This document shows, in pieces, positions 29,307 to 39,262 of a DNA stretch of 64,000 nucleotides. How positions within the stretch are numbered: position 1 is the stretch's first letter; the number at the start of each line of letters is the position of its first letter. A model generated the notes under the pieces. That model did not search any database, had not been told where the DNA came from, and worked only from the letters and a program-made list of their open reading frames with translations. The DNA lies in assembly GCA_902615915.1 (NCBI GenBank), contig CACMQQ010000001.1, positions 186,001 through 250,000 on the forward strand, in the 5' to 3' direction. Source of the DNA: an uncultured Fidelibacterota bacterium. GTDB lineage: Bacteria; Fidelibacterota; Marinisomatia; Marinisomatales; TCS55. Position numbers and translations under genes: made by a program.

Positions 29307-30359
29307 TTACTTTATAAACAAACTATCTAAAGCTTCGATAAGTTCTGAATATTCTAAGTCTTGTCCAAAATAATATTCGCCTTTTGAATCTTGTAGGATA
29401 AGCTCCCAGTGTAAATGGGATTCGTCTTTAGTTCCTTTTGTGCTTGGACTTGTCCCAGTATTTCCTGAATATCCAAAAATTTCTCCAGACTTAATATTAT
29501 ATCCAGTTTCAAATTTAGGTATTATACTTGACAGATGCGCATAGATGGAAATCGACCTATATCCTGGGAATAATTCCAAACCGTGATCAATTATAACGGC
29601 TTGCCCTAAAAGTAGCTCGTTGAAAATATCTGAAGGCGTTCTGTTTATCACGCTTGCTCTTTTAAGCATTTCAATTCGAAAATTAGCTGGCATCTCTTTG
29701 TAGTTTATGTCTGATCTAATTATAATTCCATCTGCAACCGATCGAACCGGCGTTCCCCAATTAGAAAAAAAATCAATTCCTCTATGCGTACCAGAGCGAT
29801 ACGACCTAGGTGCATTTGGTAGTCTTGATGCTCTCTTAGGAAAACTCAATCCGTCAATAGGTAAAATGATTTTATTAGTGATTTTTGAAAAATCTGGCAC
29901 TTTACCACCTTTATCAAATAGATAATGTATAGGGAGCAAATCCTTTAGTTTTTTTATTTCTGTTTCAATATGACTTTTTAATTGAAGCGTGTCTATTGAG
30001 AATTTCATATTTATTTCATTGCCATTTTTATTCATACTTACGAATCTTCTGCTGTTTAAGCCAAGGAAGTCAATTTCATTTTCGTACATAGAAATAGACG
30101 AATCATGCAATGAGGGAAAAAATCTTTTGATTAAAAAGGTTTTATTGATAGGATTTTGTACATCTAGTAAATATTTATCAAAGTCTGATCTTATATCAAA
30201 AGTGATTGAAGCTTTTATACTATCAACGCTTATGTTGTAAGTAGTAGTAGAAATTGCAGTATCATCATCAACTAACGGAGAAGCATCGTTAAGCACAAGA
30301 ACGGGCTTGTTCGAGCAGCTTATGATAAAAAAAGTTAAAAGGATTATTTTTTTCATCAT
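29307..30359 (-). CDS. M23-family peptidase (peptidoglycan endopeptidase), lipoprotein
   Basis: Lipobox IISCSN; SGTHRGIDFFSNWGTPVRSVADG, SIYAHLSSI, GEIFGYSGNTG..PSTKGTKDESHLHWEL. Confidence 0.9.
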   Translation of the reverse strand: MMKKIILLTFFIISCSNKPVLVLNDASPLVDDDTAISTTTYNISVDSIKASITFDIRSDFDKYLLDVQNPINKTFLIKRFFPSLHDSSISMYENEIDFLGLNSRRFVSMNKNGNEINMKFSIDTLQLKSHIETEIKKLKDLLPIHYLFDKGGKVPDFSKITNKIILPIDGLSFPKRASRLPNAPRSYRSGTHRGIDFFSNWGTPVRSVADGIIIRSDINYKEMPANFRIEMLKRASVINRTPSDIFNELLLGQAVIIDHGLELFPGYRSISIYAHLSSIIPKFETGYNIKSGEIFGYSGNTGTSPSTKGTKDESHLHWELILQDSKGEYYFGQDLEYSELIEALDSLFIK

Positions 30360-30362
30360 TAA

Positions 30363-30791
30363 TTATTTCATCGATTTCAGTATATAAGATAGAGCATCTT
30401 CATAGACAGATAGAGGATGATTGATAAAATTTCTAGTTGAATATGAATTGAAAATAGATTTACTAAAATCTGATAATTCATATTCTTTATCAAATGAAAC
30501 TTGCAATAAATCATATTTACATATTTTGATCGTTTCAAGCAATGAATGCTCATACAAGGACCAAGACATGGGTGTAAAAATAAGCTTGTTAGAATAATTT
30601 CTATTGCGCTGTAAAAAATTGATTGCTTGAAATATCTTATGGGTTTGGAAAATCTTTAGTTCTATATCATTTCCTCTGCAAAATCTTTTCATACTCTTGT
30701 TGATTTTATCTAAAGTGACTGTTTCCTTATTCTTTGCAGATATCTTTCCAATCAAATTAAGGTTAGGACCATGGAGTATAAGAATTTTCAT
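30363..30791 (-). CDS. Degenerate type II 3-dehydroquinase (AroQ)-like protein
   Basis: N-terminal MKILILHGPNLNLIG matches AroQ; size and fold-like spacing match but later catalytic motifs are not conserved. Confidence 0.6.
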   Translation of the reverse strand: MKILILHGPNLNLIGKISAKNKETVTLDKINKSMKRFCRGNDIELKIFQTHKIFQAINFLQRNRNYSNKLIFTPMSWSLYEHSLLETIKICKYDLLQVSFDKEYELSDFSKSIFNSYSTRNFINHPLSVYEDALSYILKSMK

Positions 30792-30800
30792 TGCTATAAT

Positions 30801-31181
30801 CTATTGGACAGGAGCAAGGTTTCCAATAATATAACCAATAAGTATTCCTATCATCATTGCTATTGTTAAAACGCGAGATTTTGTTAAGTCTGAACCATGC
30901 CCTTTTCTTATAGCTACTGCACTAATAAAATAACTCATAGCGTTTACAATGTAGAAAAAAGGTATAGAAAATATCTTAACAAGAAATGGCCCTATAAGTG
31001 GCACCGCAGCTGCTAACGCTGCTAAACCTGCAAAGGCTTGAGTAAAAACCCCTATTACAACAGTTCCAAAAACAACAATCTTTTTATCTATACCATATTT
31101 TATAGCGAAATAGATAGAGCAAGAAATGCTTGACCAAATTAGCAAATTATTCCAATTTTTTTTTAAGAATCCTTTTTTCAT
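30801..31181 (-). CDS. Small multi-pass membrane protein of unknown function
   Basis: Several hydrophobic segments; directly downstream of mgtE. Confidence 0.6.
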   Translation of the reverse strand: MKKGFLKKNWNNLLIWSSISCSIYFAIKYGIDKKIVVFGTVVIGVFTQAFAGLAALAAAVPLIGPFLVKIFSIPFFYIVNAMSYFISAVAIRKGHGSDLTKSRVLTIAMMIGILIGYIIGNLAPVQ

Positions 31182-31184
31182 AAT

Positions 31185-32558
31185 TTATATACCGGTTAAT
31201 AAGAATTTTGCAATTAGAAAATATAGTGTCACTCCTAGTATATCAATAGCTGTAGTCACAAATGGCCCAGTAGCGATTGCAGGATCGATATCAAATTTAT
31301 CCAATATAAGCGGAACTATAGAACCTATAGTCGTAGCAATAATCATGGACGACCATATACTTAGCCCAACTGCTAAACCAAGAGTGGGTGGCATATTTAT
31401 AAATTTAATTACTGCAAATAATCCTAGAAGAATACCATACAAAGTTCCAAGAATTAGGCCAACTCTAATTTCTTTAAATAAAACTTTAATTGAGTTTTCA
31501 ATGTTTACTCTCCCAGTTGCAAGCCCGCGCACAATTAAAGTTGAGGATTGAGTGCCAACATTTCCACCCATTCCTATGATTACCGGTATAAATGCTGCTA
31601 GCGCTATCGATTTCTCTAAGATATCATCAAAAATACCAATTATAAATGCGGCCATTATTCCACCTATCCAGCTAGCAAAAAGCCATGGCAAGCGACTTTT
31701 TGCATTTTCCCAAGATGATCTCAACAAGATCTCTCTATCTTTTCCTGCTCCAACCATTTGTAGAAAATCTTCAGTGGCTTCTTCTCTAATAACATCCACG
31801 ACATCATCAACTGTAACAATTCCCAGCAGTTTGTCTTCAGAGTCAATCACTGGAACTGCTAATATATTATATTGAGAAACAATCTTTGCAACCTCTTCTT
31901 GATCTGTCTCAGGTCTAATTGCATGAATCTGACGAGACATAATATCCTTTAATTTAGTTTCAGCTGGAGTTATAACAAGTTCCCTGAGAGAAATTACTCC
32001 TGTCAATCTACCTTCGTCATCTAAGGTATATAAATAAAAAACCATCTCTGCATCACACTGATCTTGAAGTGCATCTACTGCTTGCTTTGCGTTGGTTTCT
32101 TCATGAAGAGTAAATACATCTGTATTCATCAAGCTTCCTGCGCTATCATCAGGGTAAGCCATTATCTCTTCAAGCTGTTCTTGCTCATCAGTTTCTAGAA
32201 GCTTGATAACCGAATTTGCAAATCTTTCATTAACAAGACCCATTAAATATGCTTGTTCATTTGAACTAGCATATTGCAAAATAGATGCTATCCTCTCTGC
32301 TGAATCATTCTCTAGAAGACGTAATGCTGTCGATTCGTACAATTCACTTAAGAATTCAACAGTATTATTGTCAGCCTTCATGAAATTAAATATTAGATCT
32401 TGTTCAGCTTCGTTCAGGTATTGAAAAGTTAAAGCCATATCTGCAGGGTGAGTTTTATCTATAAGTTTGATAATATTTGTCTTTGCATGTCGTCTAATCA
32501 ACCTTCTGAAAGTATCTCTTAAAATAGTTATTTCTGTTTCAAAAATCTCTTTCTTCAT
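31185..32558 (-). CDS. mgtE: Magnesium transporter MgtE
   Basis: MgtE N domain, tandem CBS domains, AYPDDSAGSLMNTD, AAFIPVIIGMGGNVGTQSSTLIVRGLATG. Confidence 0.96.
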   Translation of the reverse strand: MKKEIFETEITILRDTFRRLIRRHAKTNIIKLIDKTHPADMALTFQYLNEAEQDLIFNFMKADNNTVEFLSELYESTALRLLENDSAERIASILQYASSNEQAYLMGLVNERFANSVIKLLETDEQEQLEEIMAYPDDSAGSLMNTDVFTLHEETNAKQAVDALQDQCDAEMVFYLYTLDDEGRLTGVISLRELVITPAETKLKDIMSRQIHAIRPETDQEEVAKIVSQYNILAVPVIDSEDKLLGIVTVDDVVDVIREEATEDFLQMVGAGKDREILLRSSWENAKSRLPWLFASWIGGIMAAFIIGIFDDILEKSIALAAFIPVIIGMGGNVGTQSSTLIVRGLATGRVNIENSIKVLFKEIRVGLILGTLYGILLGLFAVIKFINMPPTLGLAVGLSIWSSMIIATTIGSIVPLILDKFDIDPAIATGPFVTTAIDILGVTLYFLIAKFLLTGI

Positions 32559-33343
32559 ACTTTAACTCCGCTTGTATGAATATTCTTGAAACCAAAACTA
32601 AATGCTACTATCCCAAATAATATTATAATTGGATGAATATGTCCATTCCAGAGAATAATATGCTCAACATAATCATCAAATGTTGTTAAAAAAAGAGATG
32701 TACCGTTTATACAAATATGAAAAATAATGGAGGGCAAAACGGACTGTGTTTTCCATGCAAGGTAGCCCAGCAATATCCCAAGTAAATAGATTTGAATGAT
32801 CCAGTAAGGGTTAAAATGAATAAAAGCAAAAAATAAACTTGAAACTAAAATAGCCCTGGTTACATCTTTCCACGTATTTTCAAGGTAGTGCTGTAAAAAA
32901 CCTCTGAATAGCAGCTCTTCTCCAATTGGAGCAATGATAACAATTGTCAAGCTTAATAAAACAAAAGAAATCAATTCGTCAGGTCTTAAAATATCCTCAA
33001 GCTGCGAAAAAGAATCTGGCAATGGAATTATCATTTCAAATAATATGTTTATTTCATCTGAAATAACGACTGCTCCAATGGATAGAATAAAAGAATAAAA
33101 TAATACTTTTTTTGATACCCTATTGATTCTAAGGCTTTTGGCTATGTTTAAATTATTTCTTTTTAATAATAATATTGTTGGGACAACTATAAAGAACTGA
33201 GCAAGAAACATCCCTATATATGTTGAAATTGATGGATCTCCTCCATAATCAATTGAACCTAGAGCTGTTCCAATTATCAATGCAGAAAGGACTGAAAACA
33301 ATACTACTAAAAAAATTTGCCATGTAGATTGATTTTGTTTCAC
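32555..33343 (-). CDS. CPBP-family intramembrane metalloprotease
   Basis: APIGEELLFRGFLQ, SSLFFAFIHFNP, SIIFHICINGTS motifs. Confidence 0.9.
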   Translation of the reverse strand: MKQNQSTWQIFLVVLFSVLSALIIGTALGSIDYGGDPSISTYIGMFLAQFFIVVPTILLLKRNNLNIAKSLRINRVSKKVLFYSFILSIGAVVISDEINILFEMIIPLPDSFSQLEDILRPDELISFVLLSLTIVIIAPIGEELLFRGFLQHYLENTWKDVTRAILVSSLFFAFIHFNPYWIIQIYLLGILLGYLAWKTQSVLPSIIFHICINGTSLFLTTFDDYVEHIILWNGHIHPIIILFGIVAFSFGFKNIHTSGVKV

Positions 33344-33412
33344 TTTTAATTAACTCTTTTCTTTTCATTGATCCATAAATTACCACCTTTATAGGGCAAT
33401 TAAAACACTACA

Positions 33413-34141
33413 TTAGTTTGTAAATCTATGTAATACAATACCCATAGCTACGCCAATATTTAAAGATTCCCCTTTGCCAAATCTTTCAATCTTTACATAT
33501 GATGAAATTTTTTTGTTCATAGTTTTTGAAATACCAGAAGCTTCGCTACCCATGACAAGTGCCCAATTTTTAGGATTAGATATATCGTTAATATCTTTTC
33601 CTTTATTGAAATCTGCACCAATTAAATTAAACCTGTTCAAATCTTCTGAGCTGGGCGTACCTAAATATTTCATATTGAAATGAGAACCCATCGACGATCG
33701 CACAACTTTTGGATTATAGAATTCAACGCTATTAGGAGATATGCCAACTTGTTTTATTCCAAACCAATCGCAAGTTCTGACGATTGTTCCAAGGTTCCCA
33801 GGGTCTGAAATTTGGTCTAAATACACCATCGGAAAATCTGGATTTAATTTGCTTTGTAGAGGTATTGCTGCTTCTGCTAATATTCCTGACGGGCTATCAA
33901 CTTGTGATAATTGACCGAAACATTTATCATCTACAATAGATGTTTTGTATTTATTATATGCAGCTAAATTTTTATTATTTTCTATAAAACTCTTACTTAA
34001 AACAATATTTTTTATGTTGACGCTGTTGTGAATAGCAGTCAATATCGATCTTTTGCCTTCAATAATAAAATTATTATTTTTTAATCTTCCTTTTTTTGTG
34101 TAAAGAGATTTAATGCGTTTTTCTAGAATCTTCGATATCAA
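33413..34141 (-). CDS. TrmH/SpoU-family RNA 2'-O-methyltransferase
   Basis: DQISDPGNLGTIVRTCDWFG, ALVMGSEASGIS, SLNIGVAMGIVLHR; TTG start overlapping upstream TGA. Confidence 0.93.
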   Translation of the reverse strand: MISKILEKRIKSLYTKKGRLKNNNFIIEGKRSILTAIHNSVNIKNIVLSKSFIENNKNLAAYNKYKTSIVDDKCFGQLSQVDSPSGILAEAAIPLQSKLNPDFPMVYLDQISDPGNLGTIVRTCDWFGIKQVGISPNSVEFYNPKVVRSSMGSHFNMKYLGTPSSEDLNRFNLIGADFNKGKDINDISNPKNWALVMGSEASGISKTMNKKISSYVKIERFGKGESLNIGVAMGIVLHRFTN

Positions 34142-35820
34142 TTTAATTTATACTCAACTTTACCATTTACTATAGTGTGTGTAACTTTTGTTTTTAATAT
34201 TTCACTTTCAGGTACAGTCATTATATTTTGCGAAAAAACTGTAAAGTCTGCATATTTACCAATCTCTACAGTTCCTTTGATGTCTTCTTCAAAGGCACCG
34301 TAAGCAGCATTTATAGTATAGCTTTTTAATGCTTCCATCCTTGTCATTTTTTGTCTTGGTTCATATCCATTATCTGGGCTGCCAGATAATGTTTTTCTAC
34401 TTACGCTAGCATAAAAGCAGGCAATAGGATTGATGGGCTCAACAGGAACATCACTTCCATTTACCAGAACTGCTCCATTATTGATAAGGTCTCTCCATGC
34501 ATAAGCACCTTCAGTTATCCTTTTTTCCCCAAGCCTATCAATTGCCCATGGTCTATCAGAAGACATATGAATACCCTGTATAGATGCAATTACTCCTAAT
34601 TTTCCAAACCTTGGAATGTCAATCGGGTCAACATGTTGGGCATGTTCAATTCTCCAGCGATGATCGAATGACAAGTCATTGTATTCTAGAAAGACCTTTT
34701 CGTATTGATCAAGAACTTCTCTATTAGTTCTATCCCCTATTGCATGGGTATTGACTTGAAAACCATTTTGAATGCCCTTTTTGCTTACATCGTAAACATA
34801 TTTCATTGGTTGAGTTGCCATGCCGAAGTGGCCAGGACGATCAGTGTATTCATCAAGGAGCCATGCGCCTCTTGAGCCAAGAGCGCCATCTGCGTTAAGC
34901 TTTATGGATCTTATTGTTAAATAATCATCAGCTAATCCTATTGCAGGCCCCTTTTGATACCATTCTTCTAATAAAGACTCATCTCTACTAGTAAGCATAG
35001 AATATATCCTTACTTTGAGTTCATTATCTTTAATTGCATCTCTAATCATCTTTAACGACTTGCGCGATGTTCCTGCATCTTGGAATGACGTAATTCCATT
35101 TTTTAGACATTCTTCCACTGCTAGTTTGATTACTTTTGAAGAATCATTACTTTTATCAACATATTGTGAAATCAAGTATTGGGCTCTTTCATTAAAAATA
35201 CCCGTTGGGTTTCCAGAAAGATCTTTAATTATTTCACCGCCAAATCCAAATTCAGTTTCTTTTGAAATGCCCGCTATTTCCATAGCCTTTTGATTGCCAA
35301 AACTTGCATGTCCGCTAGCATGTCTTAACCAAACAGGGTTGTTCTTTGATATCTCACTTAATTTCTCATGCGTTTGAAAACCCCTAACGATCTTTTCGGG
35401 TTTTAATGCCCATTTGTCTTGGTGCCATCCTCGCCCAATTATCCATTCTCCCTCTTGTGCATTTTTTATTGCGCTTTCTACTACACTGATTAGCTCATCA
35501 TAGCTTTTGACACTGCTTAGATCTAAATTAAGCTTTGATTCACCTAAGCCAGTAAAATGCCCATGGCCTTCAATCAGGCCAGGTGTTAGAGTTTTACCTT
35601 CTAGATCTATTAAATCTGTACGGTCAGACTTATACCTTTTTAGTTTTTGCCAATCTCCTAAATCTAAAATTTTACCATCTTTTACAGCTACAGCACTTAC
35701 AATAGGGTTTAAATCATTAACCGTATAAATATTACCGTTATATATAATCATATCTGCCTTTTTTGATGTGCAAGCAAAAAACCCTAATGATATGATTATT
35801 AATAGAAGATATTTTTTCAT
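34138..35820 (-). CDS. Amidohydrolase family protein (YtcJ-like), lipoprotein
   Basis: Lipobox; GKTLTPGLIEGHGHFTGLG, NTHAIGDRTNREVLDQYE, RIEHAQHVDPIDIPRFGKLGVIASIQGIHMSSD, GSDVPVEP. Confidence 0.93.
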   Translation of the reverse strand: MKKYLLLIIISLGFFACTSKKADMIIYNGNIYTVNDLNPIVSAVAVKDGKILDLGDWQKLKRYKSDRTDLIDLEGKTLTPGLIEGHGHFTGLGESKLNLDLSSVKSYDELISVVESAIKNAQEGEWIIGRGWHQDKWALKPEKIVRGFQTHEKLSEISKNNPVWLRHASGHASFGNQKAMEIAGISKETEFGFGGEIIKDLSGNPTGIFNERAQYLISQYVDKSNDSSKVIKLAVEECLKNGITSFQDAGTSRKSLKMIRDAIKDNELKVRIYSMLTSRDESLLEEWYQKGPAIGLADDYLTIRSIKLNADGALGSRGAWLLDEYTDRPGHFGMATQPMKYVYDVSKKGIQNGFQVNTHAIGDRTNREVLDQYEKVFLEYNDLSFDHRWRIEHAQHVDPIDIPRFGKLGVIASIQGIHMSSDRPWAIDRLGEKRITEGAYAWRDLINNGAVLVNGSDVPVEPINPIACFYASVSRKTLSGSPDNGYEPRQKMTRMEALKSYTINAAYGAFEEDIKGTVEIGKYADFTVFSQNIMTVPESEILKTKVTHTIVNGKVEYKLN

Positions 35821-35939
35821 AATTGTCCTAATTTAAAAAATCAAAAGTTTAATGTAATTTATAGTGCAAAAATTAATACTAAATTTTATCTTCTATGAAT
35901 AATCTTTAATCCAGTTATAACATAAGGCTTAATCAAACA

Positions 35940-37409
35940 ATGTCTAAAAATACGACAATCCAAAAAGAAAACTTTTCAAGCTGGTATACGGATATCGTTA
36001 CCAAAGCAGGTTTAGCAGACTATGGACCTGTAAAGGGGACGATGGTTATCATGCCTTATGGTTTTGAGCTCTGGGATTTAGTAAAAAACGTTTTAGACAA
36101 AATGATAAAAGAGACAGGACATGTTAATGCTTATTTCCCAATTTTCATTCCTAAATCTTACTTAGCAAAAGAAGCTGAGCACATTGATGGATTTGCTAAG
36201 GAATGCGCAGTTGTTACTCATACACGATTAAAATCTGATCACAATGGAGACATAAATGTTGACCCTAGCTCTCGTTTAGAAGAGGAAGTGATTGTTCGGC
36301 CTACCTCAGAGACTATCATATGGTCAATGTACAAAAAATGGATCCAGTCTTACAGAGACTTACCCCTTTTAATCAATCAATGGGCTAATGTTGTAAGATG
36401 GGAGATGCGCACAAGGTTGTTTCTGAGAACTTCAGAATTTCTTTGGCAAGAAGGGCATACAGCGCATGCAACCGCTGAAGAAGCGGAAGAAGAGACTTTA
36501 AAGATATTGGATTTATATAAGTGTTTAGCTGAAGATTATTTGGCTATGCCCGTATTAACTGGTCTCAAAACAGAAGCTGAAAAATTTGCCGGTGCTAAAA
36601 AAACATATTGTATTGAAGCAATGATGGGAGATAAAAAGGCTTTACAAGCTGGAACATCACATAACTTAGGTCAAAATTTTGCCAAAGCATTTGGAGTAAC
36701 ATTTCAAAACGACAAAAATGAAGAAGAATTGGTATTTGCAACAAGTTGGGGCGTAAGTACAAGACTTGTAGGAGCAATAATCATGACTCACGGAGACGAA
36801 AATGGATTAAGACTACCTCCTAAAATAGCACCAATTCAAGTTGTAGTTGTTCCGATTTTTAAAGATGAAGATCAAAAAAAAGCTATAAAAAGCTTTATTA
36901 TGAATCAAATACAGGACCTTAAAAATGAAAATATTAGAATTTATGAAGACTGGTCCGATAGACGGCCTGGTTCAAAATTTAATCATTGGGAGCTTAAAGG
37001 AGTTCCAATTAGAATTGAGATAGGCCAAAGGGATATATTAAATGAAGAATTAGTGCTTTATCGAAGAGATAAAAATGAGAAGAGTAATATTAAAATAGAT
37101 GATTTTGTTAATATAGTAAAAAAGACCCTGCGCGATATTCAGACAAACTTATTTTTAGAGGCAAAAAATTTTCAAGTTAAAAATACCCATAATGTTAAAA
37201 ACTTTGATGAATTTAAAACTGTTATTGAGAATGAGGGTGGTTTTATAAAGTGCGGATGGGATGGCACTTCAGAAACGGAGTCCAGAATTAAAGAGCTGAC
37301 TAAAGCCACAATTAGAGTGATTCCATTTGAGCAAGATATTGATCAATTAAAATGTATTTACTCTAACAAAAAAGCGAAATATGAAGTGATTTTCGCCAAG
37401 GCATATTAA
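35940..37409 (+). CDS. proS: Prolyl-tRNA synthetase, archaeal/eukaryotic (ProS type 3) form
   Basis: FSSWYTDIVTKAGLADYGPVKGTMVIMPYGFELW, VRPTSETIIWSMY, RTSEFLWQEGHTAHA, C-terminal extension ending KYEVIFAKAY. Confidence 0.96.
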   Translation: MSKNTTIQKENFSSWYTDIVTKAGLADYGPVKGTMVIMPYGFELWDLVKNVLDKMIKETGHVNAYFPIFIPKSYLAKEAEHIDGFAKECAVVTHTRLKSDHNGDINVDPSSRLEEEVIVRPTSETIIWSMYKKWIQSYRDLPLLINQWANVVRWEMRTRLFLRTSEFLWQEGHTAHATAEEAEEETLKILDLYKCLAEDYLAMPVLTGLKTEAEKFAGAKKTYCIEAMMGDKKALQAGTSHNLGQNFAKAFGVTFQNDKNEEELVFATSWGVSTRLVGAIIMTHGDENGLRLPPKIAPIQVVVVPIFKDEDQKKAIKSFIMNQIQDLKNENIRIYEDWSDRRPGSKFNHWELKGVPIRIEIGQRDILNEELVLYRRDKNEKSNIKIDDFVNIVKKTLRDIQTNLFLEAKNFQVKNTHNVKNFDEFKTVIENEGGFIKCGWDGTSETESRIKELTKATIRVIPFEQDIDQLKCIYSNKKAKYEVIFAKAY

Positions 37410-37410
37410 T

Positions 37411-38097
37411 ATGGTCCAAAAATCGCTAGCTATTGTTTTAAATAGATTTAGTTATGGAGAATCAAGTATTATTACAAAGTGCTTTTTAAAAGATTATGGC
37501 AAAATAAGTTTTATCGTACATGGTGCAAAAAATAAAAAAAATTTTAAAAATTCATATTTTCAACCTGGCAACTACTTAGAGCTTTTATTTTATTACAGAC
37601 CAAACAGAAATCTGCAGACAATATCAAAAGCAACCTTTCAGAATCAATGGGTTTCAATTCATAAAGATTTTATTAAAATATCATATGTGATGGCAATCGT
37701 TGAACTAGCTGATAAGTGTACATCTGACATAGATAAAAATGATGAATTATTCAAAGAATTAATCAACGCTATTAGCTTAATAGAGACTAAAAGAAATCAA
37801 ATGAATTTAGTTTTTTGGAATTTTCAGTACCAGTTATTAAGGGTTTTAGGATTTAAGCCAGATTTCAATCAATCAGAGCTGGATCATAGTATATTGCCGA
37901 ACCCCTTTGCAGGTCCTAACTCAAAAAAAATTTTCCACGATTTTGAAAGACAAGCTATAGATTTTAATGCAAACCACAAAATAACTCAAATAGATAGACT
38001 AGCAATTAGCGACTATTTGAATTGTTGCTTTAACATTCAATTTGAAAATATTAAAAATTTAAAATCTTTTGAAGTCTTGAAACAATGTATGGTTTAA
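37411..38097 (+). CDS. recO: DNA repair protein RecO
   Basis: N-terminal OB-fold ALAIVLNRFSYGESSIITKCFLKDYGKISFIVHGAK; length and adjacency typical. Confidence 0.85.
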   Translation: MVQKSLAIVLNRFSYGESSIITKCFLKDYGKISFIVHGAKNKKNFKNSYFQPGNYLELLFYYRPNRNLQTISKATFQNQWVSIHKDFIKISYVMAIVELADKCTSDIDKNDELFKELINAISLIETKRNQMNLVFWNFQYQLLRVLGFKPDFNQSELDHSILPNPFAGPNSKKIFHDFERQAIDFNANHKITQIDRLAISDYLNCCFNIQFENIKNLKSFEVLKQCMV

Positions 38098-38112
38098 CTT
38101 CATTAAGATATA

Positions 38113-38940
38113 ATGAATTATCAATACCAATCTGATAGCAATAATCTTTCCTTTGGGCCAAGATTATTTCCAAATGCAATTAAACAGCTTTTGTTAATTA
38201 ACTTAATTATTTTTTTATTAAGGAGCATAGCTCAAGATCAATTTGATTTAGCTCAAATCTTTGGTCTTTCGCCATCTAATTTTTGGCCGATGGTTTGGCA
38301 GCCAGTAACATATATGTTTATGCATGGAGACTTTTTCCATTTATTCATGAACATGTTTGTACTCTGGATGTTTGGTTCAGAAATGGAATCTTTGTGGGGT
38401 AAAAAAGAATTTTTAAAGTATTATTTTATAACAGGAATTGGCTCAGGTTTAATTTGGGCCTTATTTAATTTGAATAATCCTTTATCTTTATTAATTGGGG
38501 CAAGCGGTTCCATTTATGGCATTTTATTGGCCTATGGTATAACTTTCCCTGAAAGAAAAATTCTAATTTACTTTTTGTTTCCTGTTAAAGTTAAATATTT
38601 TGTTGTTTTTTTAGGAGCTATAGCTTTTTTCTCTGCAATGGGTTCAGCGGGTAGCAATGTTAGCCATTTAACACACTTATCAGGAATGATTGTTGGATTA
38701 TTCTATTTAAAACAAAAAAAGCATGAATCTACACTTAGATATATTTTGAAATCTAAAATTAACCAACAAAAAGAAAACAAAATTAAAAAATTAAAAGAAA
38801 ATAAAATCAAAATTCAAAAAAATATTGATATCTTGTTAGATAAAATTCAAAAGGAAGGTTTTGATTCTTTAACATCGCTGGAAAAAAAACAGTTATACAA
38901 ACAAAGCAAATTTTTAGGAAAAGATATCGACAAAAATTAA
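38113..38940 (+). CDS. Rhomboid-family intramembrane serine protease
   Basis: TYMFMHGDFFHLFMNMFVLWMFGSEME, IGASGSIYGILLAYG, LTHLSGMIVGL. Confidence 0.93.
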   Translation: MNYQYQSDSNNLSFGPRLFPNAIKQLLLINLIIFLLRSIAQDQFDLAQIFGLSPSNFWPMVWQPVTYMFMHGDFFHLFMNMFVLWMFGSEMESLWGKKEFLKYYFITGIGSGLIWALFNLNNPLSLLIGASGSIYGILLAYGITFPERKILIYFLFPVKVKYFVVFLGAIAFFSAMGSAGSNVSHLTHLSGMIVGLFYLKQKKHESTLRYILKSKINQQKENKIKKLKENKIKIQKNIDILLDKIQKEGFDSLTSLEKKQLYKQSKFLGKDIDKN

Positions 38941-39260
38941 CGATCTTTCTCTATAACCTTAAATATTCTTTCATTTGGTTTTGCCATGCGATATTTTTCT
39001 CTTGCTAATTTTTCAATATGTTTTTTATCATTTCTCAATAATGTTTTTTCTTTTTCTAGATCAATCTTTTGCTGTCTTAAAAGAGCTATTTCCTCTTGAA
39101 TCTGTTGACGTTTTTTTGATAATTGGTAAAGCTCGATAACTCCATGGTTGCCAAATATAAAAATAATTATGAGTGATATCCCAATTATACTCAAAGCCCC
39201 TTTAACGAGCTGCCTCTGAAGTTTGTTAAACGATTGTTTCAGCTTTTTTTTATTTCTCAT
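38937..39260 (-). CDS. Septum formation initiator (FtsB/DivIC-like)
   Basis: One TM then coiled coil; AREKYRMAKPNERIFKV motif; adjacent to eno. Confidence 0.85.
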   Translation of the reverse strand: MRNKKKLKQSFNKLQRQLVKGALSIIGISLIIIFIFGNHGVIELYQLSKKRQQIQEEIALLRQQKIDLEKEKTLLRNDKKHIEKLAREKYRMAKPNERIFKVIEKDR

Positions 39261-39262
39261 TT

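Noticed and set aside
31126-31875. Plus-strand ORFs (141 and 107 aa) opposite mgtE
   Set aside because: Antisense shadows of the conserved MgtE coding sequence.
35940-37409. Archaeal-type prolyl-tRNA synthetase as recent horizontal transfer
   Set aside because: This ProRS form is widespread in several bacterial phyla, so its presence alone is not remarkable.
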